Origin: Chryseosolibacter indicum
GTDB lineage: Bacteria; Bacteroidota; Bacteroidia; Cytophagales; Cyclobacteriaceae
Assembly: GCF_018598585.1 (NCBI RefSeq)
Contig: NZ_JAHESD010000045.1
Location: 1 to 50,237, forward strand
Length of the DNA stretch: 50,237 nt
Direction: 5' to 3'
Shown here: positions 17,457-26,457 of the stretch, piece after piece
Layout: each line of letters starts with the position of its first letter
Position numbering within the stretch: position 1 is the stretch's first letter
Made by a program: the position numbers and the translations under genes
The notes under the pieces: generated by a model
Database searches by the model: none
Seen by the model: the letters and a program-made list of their open reading frames with translations, nothing else
Told to the model about the DNA's origin: nothing

Positions 17457-17978
17457 ATGGAACTTGATATCGCCATAAACCTGATTAGAAGCGGTGTAGA
17501 AGATTTGGGAGGGCCGCAAGTTTGGAGTGACCTGGGAGCAGGAAGGGGTTTGTTTACCCAGGCACTTTCAACACTGCTACCAGTGCAAAGTAGCATTTAT
17601 GCTATTGATAAAGAGGAGACTGCCCTTGCTCATATTCATGTTAAGGCCGGAATTACATTGCATAAACTAAGGTTAAATTTTATTCATGACGATCTCCCGG
17701 ATTTAAAGTTAGATGGTGCGATTCTCGCAAACTCCCTTCATTACGTTAAGGACAAACATTCATTTCTCGCAAAGCTTGGTAATTCATTAAAAGCAGATGC
17801 ACGTATTATCTTGGTAGAATACGATACGGATGTTCCCAACCAATGGGTCCCCTATCCTTTAAGTTTTACTTCTGCAACAAAGCTCTTTTCTCAAAAGGGA
17901 TATAAATCAATACAAAAAATAGGAGAGACAATTTCCGTATATCAACGTGCTAATATTTACGCTTCTCTAGTTCGTTAG
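17457..17978 (+). CDS. Class I SAM-dependent methyltransferase
   Basis: The SAM-binding glycine motif is WSDLGAGRGLFT at about 23-34. An acidic residue in YAIDKEE at the end of the second strand would contact the SAM ribose, and the ILANSLHYVKDK segment corresponds to the post-IV region. At 173 aa it is a short, one-domain methyltransferase with no recognisable substrate domain. The ATG at 17457 is preceded by a short spacer and no strong ribosome binding site. A good terminator follows the gene. Substrate unknown. Confidence 0.83.
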   Translation: MELDIAINLIRSGVEDLGGPQVWSDLGAGRGLFTQALSTLLPVQSSIYAIDKEETALAHIHVKAGITLHKLRLNFIHDDLPDLKLDGAILANSLHYVKDKHSFLAKLGNSLKADARIILVEYDTDVPNQWVPYPLSFTSATKLFSQKGYKSIQKIGETISVYQRANIYASLVR

Positions 17979-18022
17979 AGTGATCCTGTCTTAACGACTT
18001 TTTCTATTAATACTTAAATAAG

Positions 18023-18050
18023 TCCGCTTTCTGGTCGCTAGCGGATTTTA
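18023..18050 (+). terminator. Rho-independent terminator after the methyltransferase gene
   Basis: TCCGCT (18023-18028) and AGCGGA (18040-18045) form a stem with an 11-base loop, extended by A-T pairs, followed by TTTTATTAAT. It lies 44 bases after the stop codon. Confidence 0.6.
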
Positions 18051-18184
18051 TTAATCCTCTCGGTAGAAATGCCTGTCTGGTGGCATTAGATTTTTCAGGC
18101 TAGCCTTTAAAGCACTGCCTATGAATCAAGTCTACATCAACAAAACTAAATCAATTCTCATGTCTCAAATTTTACCAGATTATT

Positions 18185-19018
18185 ATGAAAAGTGTAGGCT
18201 CTCTTATCTTTCTATTGGCAGTTTGTAGCGTTGTAAACGCACAGCAAAGTACATTACTTAGCTCAATAGCTGGGGTTGATCGCATGTCTGTGGTAAAAAC
18301 CAGTATTGCAGTCCCATCATGGAATGAGAAATCATTCTGGCCATTATACGAACAGTACCGCGAAAACATCAATGATAAGTCGTTGATCATGTACCGCGCT
18401 TTGGATCAATTTGCACACATCGGCAGAAATACTTCCGACGAAGAAGCGTTAGCACAGGCACAACAGATGCTTGCGTCTCGTACTGCCGACCTGGCAGTAA
18501 AACGCGAGTACTACGAGAAGATTACCCAAGAGTTTAACGGTGTGGTAAGCTTTCAGTTTTTGCAAACAGAGATGTTACTTGATATGATGGAAAGTGCTGG
18601 CTTATATGAGCAAACGCGCTGGAAGAACTTTCGCTTTCATCCAACCGCGTTGTCTTCACCTGATTTTAGAAGAGTGAAGTATAGCCTTATAGCAAATGCT
18701 GTAGAACTTCCGGAAGAGAAGGCTGAAGATTTCTACTGGATTTATTCGAGGTATGAAGAAGATTGTAATGATTTGCTTGGTGAGAACTATGACATTGTAG
18801 GCTTATATGCTGGTGAACCTTCCGATTATACTCCTGCAATAGCAAAACAACTTGGATCAAATCTTTTAACCATTTTAGAGCGTGAGAATAAGTTAAAGGA
18901 AAAATACTTCAAAAAAATGAGTGAGGAGGTCGGCGCTTCCCTTGCGTCACGCTTTCTGGCTTGGGAAGATTACTACTCCCTTATCAGTAAAATGAGCGCA
19001 TGGGCCGATACACCATAA
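18185..19018 (+). CDS. Secreted helical protein with an internal duplication (Spy/CpxP-like halves)
   Basis: A signal peptide (about 1-19, ending VNAQ) is followed by about 255 mostly helical residues. Two similar halves can be aligned. In the first, VPSWNEKSFWPLYEQYREN is followed by REYYEKITQEF and a segment SFQFLQTE. In the second, LPEEKAEDFYWIYSRYEED is followed by EKYFKKMSEEV and SRFLAWED. The spacing and the FLQ/FLA-x-E ends recall the LTxxQ-type helical units of Spy/CpxP periplasmic chaperones, common in Bacteroidota. The family assignment is an inference; the duplication is visible directly. It stands alone between a terminator and the thioredoxin-fold gene. Confidence 0.72.
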   Translation: MKSVGSLIFLLAVCSVVNAQQSTLLSSIAGVDRMSVVKTSIAVPSWNEKSFWPLYEQYRENINDKSLIMYRALDQFAHIGRNTSDEEALAQAQQMLASRTADLAVKREYYEKITQEFNGVVSFQFLQTEMLLDMMESAGLYEQTRWKNFRFHPTALSSPDFRRVKYSLIANAVELPEEKAEDFYWIYSRYEEDCNDLLGENYDIVGLYAGEPSDYTPAIAKQLGSNLLTILERENKLKEKYFKKMSEEVGASLASRFLAWEDYYSLISKMSAWADTP

Positions 19019-19070
19019 TTGCATTTTAAGTTTACACTTCTGGTTTTTACCTTGCTGTTAAAAAATACTT

Positions 19071-19628
19071 ATGGCGGCAACTCCTTCTGTAATGATTCCG
19101 CTCGGCACTGTCGCAGCGGATTTTAACCTTTACGATATCGTCTCTGAACAGGACCTGTCATTACAAACCTTGAGGGGTGAACGGGCTACGGTAATCCTGT
19201 TTATTTGCAACCACTGCCCATATGTAAAGCTTCTTAACAATGAAATTGTAAAGGTGGCAAATGAGTATAAATCAAAGGGTGTGAATTTTATTGCGATCAG
19301 TTCAAATGATGCTTCTCAATATCCTGACGATGGACCTGAAGAAATGAAGAAAGTTGCTAAGGCTCTTTCCTATCCTTTTCCTTATTTGTATGATGAAACG
19401 CAGGAGGTAGCCCGACTTTATGATGCAGCTTGTACACCGGATTTTTTTGTTTACGATAAAAATTTAAAACTTGCTTACCGCGGACAGTTTGATGATGCAA
19501 GGCCTAAAAACGAAGTTAAGCCTACCGGAAGAGACCTTCGCAAGGCTCTTGATTTGATGATAAAGGGAGAAACGGTTCCTGATAATCAAATACCCAGCAT
19601 AGGATGTAATATCAAATGGAAAAAGTAA
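19071..19628 (+). CDS. Thioredoxin-fold protein (PRX-like, CxxC)
   Basis: The protein matches the peroxiredoxin-like thioredoxin-fold group (AhpC/TSA-Redoxin superfamily). The fold starts with the segment GTVAADFNLYDI, and the active site is CNHC in FICNHCPYVKLL near residue 46. The cis-Pro region is ACTPDFFVYD near 120, and GQFDDARPKN is a hallmark of this subgroup. No signal peptide is apparent, so it is probably cytoplasmic, possibly reducing thiols or peroxides. It lies 52 bases after the secreted helical protein gene and about 50 bases before the two membrane-protein genes. Confidence 0.87.
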   Translation: MAATPSVMIPLGTVAADFNLYDIVSEQDLSLQTLRGERATVILFICNHCPYVKLLNNEIVKVANEYKSKGVNFIAISSNDASQYPDDGPEEMKKVAKALSYPFPYLYDETQEVARLYDAACTPDFFVYDKNLKLAYRGQFDDARPKNEVKPTGRDLRKALDLMIKGETVPDNQIPSIGCNIKWKK

Positions 19629-19676
19629 CAGGTTACGCGTGAATTAATGCTTACCTTCGTAAGATAACGCCTACAC

Positions 19677-20639
19677 ATGCGGCCTTCACAACTACAGGAA
19701 CTAAGGGATAAAGGTCTTATATCTCATGACCAGCACACGCACTTACATGCTGTTCTTACGAAGAAGATCTTTTCAGTTTTTTATGAATTAAGAACGATAT
19801 TATATCTGGGTGTACTATTGTTCACAACAGGTATAGGTATTCTTATTTATAAAAACATTGGGGAGATTGGCCACCTTCTTAGCATTATCGGTCTTTTTGC
19901 GTTAACTGTTGGATGCTTTGTATACGCTTTCCGTTTTGCACATCCTTATAGTGATCGCCGCATAAAGCCCCCAACGCCATTTTACGATTACATTGTATTA
20001 CTCGGATGTTTACTTTTTATTTCAGTAATAAGCTATGTTCAACTACAGTATAGTCTGTTGGATAACGGCATGGGTATTACCACATTGATTACCGCACTAT
20101 TCTTTTTCTATGCTGCTTATAGGTTTGATCATATCGTCGTTCTGTCACTTGCAATTACAGCCTTAGCTTCATTCTGGAGTATTGCAATATCTCCACAAAA
20201 ATGGTATAGCGGAGATTTTATCACAGAGTCTAACCATCATAATACAGCCATTATATTTGGCGCTGCAATTGGCATTTGGTCGTATATTCTGGATAGGAAA
20301 GAGATTAAGGAGCACTTCACTTTTACGTACATGAATTTCGCAAGCCTGGTTTTCCTGGCAGGAGCGCTTTCAGGGATGTTCATAGATGAGCACATTTATT
20401 TGTTATACCTGCTTATCCTTTACCTTGGTTGTGGCGCAACCATATTATTTGCGCATAAAAAGAAGTCGTTCTTGTTTCTCTTATACGCCTTTGTTTTTGG
20501 ATACATAGGTACTACCTATTTGTTAAGTGATGTTTTCTTATACGAAACCGGTCTCTGGTTCTTTTACCTCCTGATTTCATGCGGAACATTCATTTACTTC
20601 ATTATCCGATTTAAAAATTACTTCAAACGTGCAGAATGA
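19677..20639 (+). CDS. DUF2157-type polytopic membrane protein
   Basis: A soluble N-terminus of about 35 residues with the segment LRDKGLISHDQ resembles the start of DUF2157 proteins. It is followed by about nine hydrophobic helices (for example LYLGVLLFTTGIGILIY and LLSIIGLFALTVGCFVYA). No enzyme motifs are visible and function is unknown. The stop codon overlaps the next gene's start by four bases (ATGA), so the two are translationally coupled and probably form a complex. Confidence 0.75.
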   Translation: MRPSQLQELRDKGLISHDQHTHLHAVLTKKIFSVFYELRTILYLGVLLFTTGIGILIYKNIGEIGHLLSIIGLFALTVGCFVYAFRFAHPYSDRRIKPPTPFYDYIVLLGCLLFISVISYVQLQYSLLDNGMGITTLITALFFFYAAYRFDHIVVLSLAITALASFWSIAISPQKWYSGDFITESNHHNTAIIFGAAIGIWSYILDRKEIKEHFTFTYMNFASLVFLAGALSGMFIDEHIYLLYLLILYLGCGATILFAHKKKSFLFLLYAFVFGYIGTTYLLSDVFLYETGLWFFYLLISCGTFIYFIIRFKNYFKRAE

Positions 20640-21802
20640 AAAGTGTTTATAATCAATTATGGCTTCAAAACCTTGAATTGGTAAAAGATGCGAAGCAGTG
20701 GTTAAAAAGCGGATTTATATCTAAAGAACAATACACTGCTATATCTGAAACGTATAAGTCACAGTTTTATCACCCTAACTTTACCATTCGGATACTGTTA
20801 TTCATTGCGACACTGGTAGCCATTTCAGGCGTAACGGGAATGCTTACGCTTATGGTATCAAGTGCAGGCGAGGATGCTCTTGCAGTGATAGTACTTTTAT
20901 ATGGATTCACAGCTTTCTTCATCCTCGATCGTATTTTTATTGCTAATTATAACCATTATAAGTCAGGAGTTACAGAAGCGATTCTTTATTACGCTTGCGG
21001 CCTTACTATTGGAGGAGCTTCATGGGTTGCCGACTTTGATTCGCTAGTTGTTAACCTTGCCTGTATTATTATACTATCCTTTGCCGCCTACAGGTACCTT
21101 GATATTTTATGTACGATAGGTGCCTGCCTTTCTGTTAGCTACCTCATCTTCGACGAATGTTACGAAATGGGTTCCGCCGCACAACAAAGCATGCCTATTG
21201 TGTTCATTATTATTTTTACTCCTGTAGCACTTTACGTGAGGCGTCTTAAAAAGAAGGAGCCTGCAGAGCTATGGTACAATTGCCTTACAGCGATAGAAGT
21301 ACTCAGTCTTATTACTATTTATGCGGCTGGAAATTATTTGGTTGTTAGAGAGCTAAGCACGGAGTTGATGAACTTAGATTTGGTTGAAGGTGAAAACATA
21401 CCGCTTGCTTTTGTTTTTTATGTACTCACAGTAATCATACCGATTTTATATTTGTATCTCGGTATAAAAAAGAAGGACCTTGTTCTTCTTCGCGTAAGCT
21501 TAATTGTATTGGCTTTCTCTGTTTTTACATTCAAGTACTATTATAGCTTAGGCTATCATGAGATTACATTAGTGGTGTCAGGCATGATACTCATTACAAT
21601 TGCACTTGCATTGTTTAAATACCTAAAAACCTTCAAGAACGGTTACACCGCAAACGAGCTGCTTTTGGAGAAATGGGCAGGTGCAAACCCTCAAGCTTTC
21701 ATTATTTCACAAACACTCGGAGATAATAGAGTTACTGTTGACGAATCATTTAATGGGGGAGGAGGAGGCTTCGGTGGAGGAGGAGCAAGCGGAAGCTATT
21801 AG
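20636..21802 (+). CDS. Polytopic membrane protein with glycine-rich tail, paired with the DUF2157 protein
   Basis: The layout mirrors the preceding gene: a soluble N-terminus (AKQWLKSGFISKEQYTAI, like the GLISHDQ segment upstream) and then about ten hydrophobic helices. The two may be distant paralogues. The protein ends in a flexible glycine-rich stretch, GGGGGFGGGGASGSY, seen at the ends of several bacterial membrane protein families such as TPM/DUF2207 proteins. The gene overlaps the previous one by 4 bases. Function unknown. Confidence 0.75.
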   Translation: MKSVYNQLWLQNLELVKDAKQWLKSGFISKEQYTAISETYKSQFYHPNFTIRILLFIATLVAISGVTGMLTLMVSSAGEDALAVIVLLYGFTAFFILDRIFIANYNHYKSGVTEAILYYACGLTIGGASWVADFDSLVVNLACIIILSFAAYRYLDILCTIGACLSVSYLIFDECYEMGSAAQQSMPIVFIIIFTPVALYVRRLKKKEPAELWYNCLTAIEVLSLITIYAAGNYLVVRELSTELMNLDLVEGENIPLAFVFYVLTVIIPILYLYLGIKKKDLVLLRVSLIVLAFSVFTFKYYYSLGYHEITLVVSGMILITIALALFKYLKTFKNGYTANELLLEKWAGANPQAFIISQTLGDNRVTVDESFNGGGGGFGGGGASGSY

Positions 21803-21928
21803 TTTTCACGTGGTGAATTAGGATAATGCATCAGTAACTCATGTTAATAGTGATATGCGTCTCCAATAACGTTACTTAGAACATAAGTAGCTATAGTATA
21901 GTATTTAAATAAACGTCGTGGTTCGATT

Positions 21929-23215
21929 TCAACGCATAAAGTCATCATTGTATATAGTGGTGTCGTTCAAATCCTTTAGCCTCACATAGTCAACAGAGCC
22001 AGTTCCGGTAAATGTAAATATCAATCCTTTTATGTCTCCAAAATCTTTTTCATATGCTACTTCAAATGCTAGCGAATGATTTAAATAGATTTTTACGTCC
22101 TTATTGTTGTTTACAATATTCAAGTCCTGCCATTCATATACATTAGATCCAAGTCCCGATAAATTTGTATCCTTCGCGCTCCTGTAGCTTTCTCCAACCT
22201 TTAGATTCAGATTGCTTACGCATCCTTTACTCGTAATAGGCACCCAGAAAACGTCTCCTTCTGTTGCAATCATAAGCTCTATCTCCGGGCAAGCAATGGC
22301 TGTGGTGCTATCGCACTTAATTCTTGTTTCAAGCTTAAACGTACTGCTTGTTATGCCTTTAAAGTCACGGATATTGTAATAACGCAGATAAAAACCTCTT
22401 TCTATATTTATATGTTGTGCTTTGAGCTCTTCCCTGGTAATCTTTAGCAATCCGTTCTCTATTGTTTTATTCTTATCAGGATAGATAGGTACTTTTTCTT
22501 TCAGATCATATTTAACAATGGGAAACCATCCATCAGTGAGAATATGAACTTTTTCAAATTTTACAATTTGACCGTCAGCGATGATACGAGCGAAATGAAA
22601 TCCTGGTGTGTAGTAGACGGCTGAATGATATTTCTTATTCGGATCGATTTGTACTTTATCTCGTGGGTTCCATGATTGCTGGATAAAGAAGGTATCGGCA
22701 TTAACATTTTTTAAATCATAAAAGAATTGAACGGTATTCGGTACACCATGGGTTACTGTTTTTTCGGCTTTAAAAGTTATATGATCAAAATTCTGCTTTG
22801 ATTCGTCAGATTTAAATCCCTGAATGATAAAGAATAGTGCAGTAAGCAACAGTATGCCGGATGTAATAGTGGCAGGAACAATCCAATTCTTCTGATACCT
22901 TGATGTAATATGTTGGACAGTTGTAGAATCGATTACTGGGGTATCAATATTATCTTTTTTGAAACTGTGCCAGTCCTTATAATCTAATAAAGAGACAAGT
23001 GCATCTAATGTTGAAGGGTGAGGAAGTAGATTGGGGCTATCCTTCCAAATGCGTTTTAATGTTGACACACTCAGTCGTACTTTACATTGACCTTCTATCT
23101 GCTCAATTAAGTATTCAAAGTCACGTTGCTTTAATTTTTCGCCCTGTTTACCTGGAAAGTATTTCTTTTCAGTAAGTGTACGGTATAGAACGATATAGTC
23201 CCTTTCTTCTGGCAT
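21929..23215 (-). CDS. Membrane-anchored regulator-like protein: N-terminal HTH-like domain, TM helix, beta-rich exterior
   Basis: The N-terminal 95 residues (FEYLIEQIEGQCKVRLSVST, then LKRIWKDSPNLLPHPSTLDAL) form a helix-rich, DNA-binding-like domain that recurs in Bacteroidota ahead of membrane segments. One membrane helix follows at about 127-150. The rest, about 275 residues, is predicted exterior and beta-rich, with a C-terminal region (LETRIKCD, WQDLNIVNNNKDVKIYLN) resembling concanavalin/LamG or DUF1080 folds. A membrane one-component regulator sensing a polysaccharide or surface ligand is a reasonable inference. It diverges from a secreted lectin-fold gene starting 121 bases away, a likely target or ligand partner. 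Confidence 0.7.
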   Translation of the reverse strand: MPEERDYIVLYRTLTEKKYFPGKQGEKLKQRDFEYLIEQIEGQCKVRLSVSTLKRIWKDSPNLLPHPSTLDALVSLLDYKDWHSFKKDNIDTPVIDSTTVQHITSRYQKNWIVPATITSGILLLTALFFIIQGFKSDESKQNFDHITFKAEKTVTHGVPNTVQFFYDLKNVNADTFFIQQSWNPRDKVQIDPNKKYHSAVYYTPGFHFARIIADGQIVKFEKVHILTDGWFPIVKYDLKEKVPIYPDKNKTIENGLLKITREELKAQHINIERGFYLRYYNIRDFKGITSSTFKLETRIKCDSTTAIACPEIELMIATEGDVFWVPITSKGCVSNLNLKVGESYRSAKDTNLSGLGSNVYEWQDLNIVNNNKDVKIYLNHSLAFEVAYEKDFGDIKGLIFTFTGTGSVDYVRLKDLNDTTIYNDDFMR

Positions 23216-23336
23216 TAAGCATTTTTGTTATTTGAACGGGTTTTGAGTACTAAAAGATCAGGAAATGATCGGGTTTTTGCTCACCTTCTTGCAAATATTG
23301 CGTTCGAAAATTTCAAATCAAATAATCAACGCCGTT

Positions 23337-23978
23337 ATGAAAATCTTAAAGGTAAATTCTGTTCTTCTTGCCCTCTTAGTATTGCTCTCCAGCAAAGCTT
23401 TTTGCCAACATGATTTTGATCATCAATACGAATACACCAACCGAAGCATTAAATCTTTTATGTCTGCGGGGAAGGTGGGTGTTGAACTTGATGCCCGCGA
23501 ATCAGGAGGCACGGTATGGCTTAAGGACCAGGCATTTTCTGAAGGAATTATTGAACTCGACATTATGGGTGAAAACAAGCCTGGAAGCAATTTTGTCGGT
23601 GTCGCATTCCATGGCGTAAATGATAGTACCTATGATTGCATTTACTTCCGGCCTTTCAATTTTGTAGCTGAAAAACAGATTAACCGTGATCATATGGTTC
23701 AATATATCAGCATGCCCCAATATGACTGGTATAGGCTGCGCGAAACGCGAACAGGAGAATTTGAGCATGAGATTAAGAACGCACCAGATCCAGACAAATG
23801 GTTTCATGCACGGATTGAGGTAGAGCTTAATAAGGTAAGTGTATACGTTAACAGTGAGGCAAGCCCCTCCTTGGTAGTAACAAAGCTCAATAAGCGTAAA
23901 TCGGGCAAAATAGGTTTTTGGGCAGGTTTTAATTCAATAGGACGTTTTGCAAACCTTAAAATCACCGCGTTGCGGTAA
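23337..23978 (+). CDS. Secreted concanavalin/DUF1080-like protein
   Basis: A clear signal peptide starts at the ATG at 23337 (MKILKVNSVLLALLVLLSSKAFCQ region), so an earlier in-frame ATG at 23265 is rejected. The mature part is beta-rich with the segments GGTVWLKDQAFSEGIIELDIMG, SNFVGVAFHG and GKIGFWAGFNSIGRFANL. These fit the lectin-like jelly roll of DUF1080/LamG-type domains, which bind or cleave glycans. No catalytic residues can be assigned. At 213 aa it is a single domain. The similar fold at the C-terminus of the divergent regulator suggests the two proteins are related in evolution or function. Confidence 0.75.
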   Translation: MKILKVNSVLLALLVLLSSKAFCQHDFDHQYEYTNRSIKSFMSAGKVGVELDARESGGTVWLKDQAFSEGIIELDIMGENKPGSNFVGVAFHGVNDSTYDCIYFRPFNFVAEKQINRDHMVQYISMPQYDWYRLRETRTGEFEHEIKNAPDPDKWFHARIEVELNKVSVYVNSEASPSLVVTKLNKRKSGKIGFWAGFNSIGRFANLKITALR

Positions 23979-24051
23979 ACAGATCAGTGCAATATATAAC
24001 TTATCAAGCTGCCACTCGTAGCTGCGGATAGCGTTCCTGAGGCTACAATGC

Positions 24052-24081
24052 TTTGATAGCAGCCGGGATGTATAATATTTG
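24052..24081 (+). promoter_or_regulatory. Candidate promoter of the GH9 cellulase gene
   Basis: TTTG (24052-24055) and AATATTTG (24074-24081) are 18 bases apart and differ from the Bacteroidota consensus (TTTG, TAnnTTTG) by one base in the -7 box. Transcription would begin near 24088, giving a leader of about 88 bases. Confidence 0.4.
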
Positions 24082-24175
24082 TTTCCATCTTCAGGCTGTT
24101 TTGTTAAACATGGTACAATGGAGAATAATGCCTTTCTTTTTCAATGTAGATTCATGCAACTAATCCAAAGGTAGT

Positions 24176-26443
24176 ATGAAGATCTGTTTACGAATGGCCA
24201 TTTTGCTTCAGTGTATTTCTGTCATTGTGGTTGCCCAGAATAAATACATTGTAATAGATCAATTTGGTTACCTTACAAATGCGAGGAAGATTGCAGTGAT
24301 TCGCGATCCACAGACCGGTTTTGATGCTGCTGACTCATTTACTCCTGGCACTACTTATTCAGTGGTAAGCGTCTCCTCCGGAAATTCCGTATTTACGGGA
24401 AGTCCAACAGCATGGAATAACGGTACGACCGATGTTTCATCAGGGGATAAGGCTTGGTGGTTCGATTTTTCTTCTGTTAATGCGCCTGGTAAATATTATA
24501 TTCTCGATGTAAACAAAGATGTTCGTTCCTATGAATTTAACATTGGTGACGATGTATACAAGAATATATTAAAGCATGCAGTGCGTTCATTTTTCTATCA
24601 GCGGGTAGGCTTTGAAAAGGCAACGAAGTATGCAGGTGCTGAGTGGGCAGATGCGGCAAGTCATATCAAAAACCTTCAGGATAAAAATGCTAGACAATAT
24701 AACAGGCAAAACGATGCCTCTACTGAACGTGATGTAAGTGGCGGATGGTATGACGCCGGTGATTATAATAAATATACAAACTGGACTGCTAATTATGTAG
24801 TTGATTTTATGCGAGCCTACCTGGAAGCTCCTGGCGTATGGGGCGATGATTATAATATCCCTGAGTCTGGTAATCATGTACCTGATATATTGGACGAAGC
24901 CAGGTGGGGGATTGATCATTTACTCCGCATGCAGAATGAAAATGGAAGTGTGTTGAGCATAGTAGGACTTTCCCATGCAAGTCCACCCTCCAGTGCTGCC
25001 GGGCCAACTTTATACGGGACACCCAGTACATCTGCTACTTTAAATACGGCAGCTGCCTTTGCTATTGCCTCAAAAGTATATGGAGGCAGGGGGATGATAA
25101 GTTATTCGAATAAGTTGAAAGATTCCGCCATTAAAGCTTGGAATTGGGCAAATGCCAACCCTAATGTCATTTTTAAAAACAATGACAATGCTTCAGGTAC
25201 GGCGGGCCTTGGTGCAGGACAACAGGAGACAGATGATTATGGAAGACTTGTGGCCAAGCTTGAGGCTGCGGTGTTTCTGTTTGAAATAACAAATGAAACA
25301 AAGTATAGAGACTTTTTTGATAGCAATTATAGCAAGGTCCATTTGATAGAATGGAACTTTGCTTATCCTTTTGAAACCGCCAACCAGGAAATTCTATTGT
25401 ATTATACGAAGCTTCCAAAGGCCACTCCCAGCGTTGTAAATCCGATAAAAGCTGTGTATAAAGATGCGATGAATGGTGAAGAGAATCTTGCAGCTTATTA
25501 CAATGCTAAAGACCCTTACCGGGCACACATAAAAGATTACACCTGGGGAAGCAACTCAACCAAGGGCAGCCAGGGATTGATGTTTATGGATTTGATTACC
25601 TATGGAATTGATGATACAAAAAATGAGGATGCTGCCGTTGCCGCAGTTGGGTATATCAACTATTTGCATGGCGTTAACCCTCTAAGTTTAGTTTATCTTT
25701 CAAATATGTATGCATATGGTGCAGATAATGGTGTGAATGAATTTTATCACTCATGGTTTGCAAATGGAAGTTCAAAGTGGGATAGGGCAGGAGTTTCTAC
25801 CTATGGACCAGCTCCTGGTTATGTAACGGGTGGACCGAATCCGGGTTACGATTACGACGCATGCTGCGGAACAAATACCTGTGGCGGAAATAATAATGCT
25901 ATATGTAATTCAGAGTCGCTTACACCTCCAAGGGGACAACCGGCACAAAAGTCATATAAAGATTTCAATACGTCGTGGCCTTTAAACTCGTGGTCTGTTA
26001 CTGAAAATAGTAATGGTTATCAACTCAACTATATTCGTCTTCTATCGAAGTTTGTAGCAGCTAACTACGATTGCAGTGGCACATTAAATGGCACAGCAAG
26101 CTATGATGCATGTAATCAATGTACGGGCGGTGATACAGGTATTGAGCGGAATACGGATGCGACAAATTGTTCTGATATTACCGAGCCCATAACGTCAACA
26201 GGCGAGGAAGTAGGAGTAGAGATTCAACTCGCCCCTAATCCTACGCATGGGGTGGTCACTATCAAAACAGAGAGAAGGGATGCTTATATTGTTAGTGTTA
26301 TGGACTCAAAAGGCAACAGGATCGTTCACGAAAGACATCATGGCTCGGCTCACATTAATCTTTCAGAAAATCCTTCTGGTATGTATTTGATCGTAATTAC
26401 AAGTAATTATTTTAAGTCTGTTAAGAAAGTTATCAAACTTTAA
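24176..26443 (+). CDS. Glycoside hydrolase family 9 cellulase with type IX secretion signal
   Basis: A signal peptide (1-21) is followed by an Ig-like CelD_N domain (about 24-120) and a GH9 catalytic domain (about 128-625). The catalytic Asp pair lies in GWYDAGDYNKY (Asp193 and Asp196), and the acid Glu is most likely Glu610 in SWSVTENSNGYQLNY. GH9 enzymes cut beta-1,4-glucan (cellulose or similar) with inversion. A Cys-rich linker with the DCSG...ACNQCTGGDTG pattern (about 632-655) precedes a C-terminal type A sorting domain (about 685-755, NPTHG through VKKVIKL) for export by the type IX secretion system. The gene stands alone, convergent with an AraC-family gene 14 bases away. Confidence 0.94.
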   Translation: MKICLRMAILLQCISVIVVAQNKYIVIDQFGYLTNARKIAVIRDPQTGFDAADSFTPGTTYSVVSVSSGNSVFTGSPTAWNNGTTDVSSGDKAWWFDFSSVNAPGKYYILDVNKDVRSYEFNIGDDVYKNILKHAVRSFFYQRVGFEKATKYAGAEWADAASHIKNLQDKNARQYNRQNDASTERDVSGGWYDAGDYNKYTNWTANYVVDFMRAYLEAPGVWGDDYNIPESGNHVPDILDEARWGIDHLLRMQNENGSVLSIVGLSHASPPSSAAGPTLYGTPSTSATLNTAAAFAIASKVYGGRGMISYSNKLKDSAIKAWNWANANPNVIFKNNDNASGTAGLGAGQQETDDYGRLVAKLEAAVFLFEITNETKYRDFFDSNYSKVHLIEWNFAYPFETANQEILLYYTKLPKATPSVVNPIKAVYKDAMNGEENLAAYYNAKDPYRAHIKDYTWGSNSTKGSQGLMFMDLITYGIDDTKNEDAAVAAVGYINYLHGVNPLSLVYLSNMYAYGADNGVNEFYHSWFANGSSKWDRAGVSTYGPAPGYVTGGPNPGYDYDACCGTNTCGGNNNAICNSESLTPPRGQPAQKSYKDFNTSWPLNSWSVTENSNGYQLNYIRLLSKFVAANYDCSGTLNGTASYDACNQCTGGDTGIERNTDATNCSDITEPITSTGEEVGVEIQLAPNPTHGVVTIKTERRDAYIVSVMDSKGNRIVHERHHGSAHINLSENPSGMYLIVITSNYFKSVKKVIKL

Positions 26444-26457
26444 AGACTCAGACTTCA

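Noticed and set aside
21806-21820. TTCAC-GTG-GTGAA symmetry after the glycine-rich membrane protein gene
   Set aside because: Short and A/T-flanked; no promoter or T-tract nearby to give it a role.
23265-23336. Longer N-terminus for the secreted lectin-fold protein
   Set aside because: The ATG at 23337 begins a textbook signal peptide; the upstream 24 residues would bury it.
24587-25418. Minus-strand frames inside the GH9 cellulase gene
   Set aside because: They oppose a clear GH9 domain and show no motifs; chance open frames.
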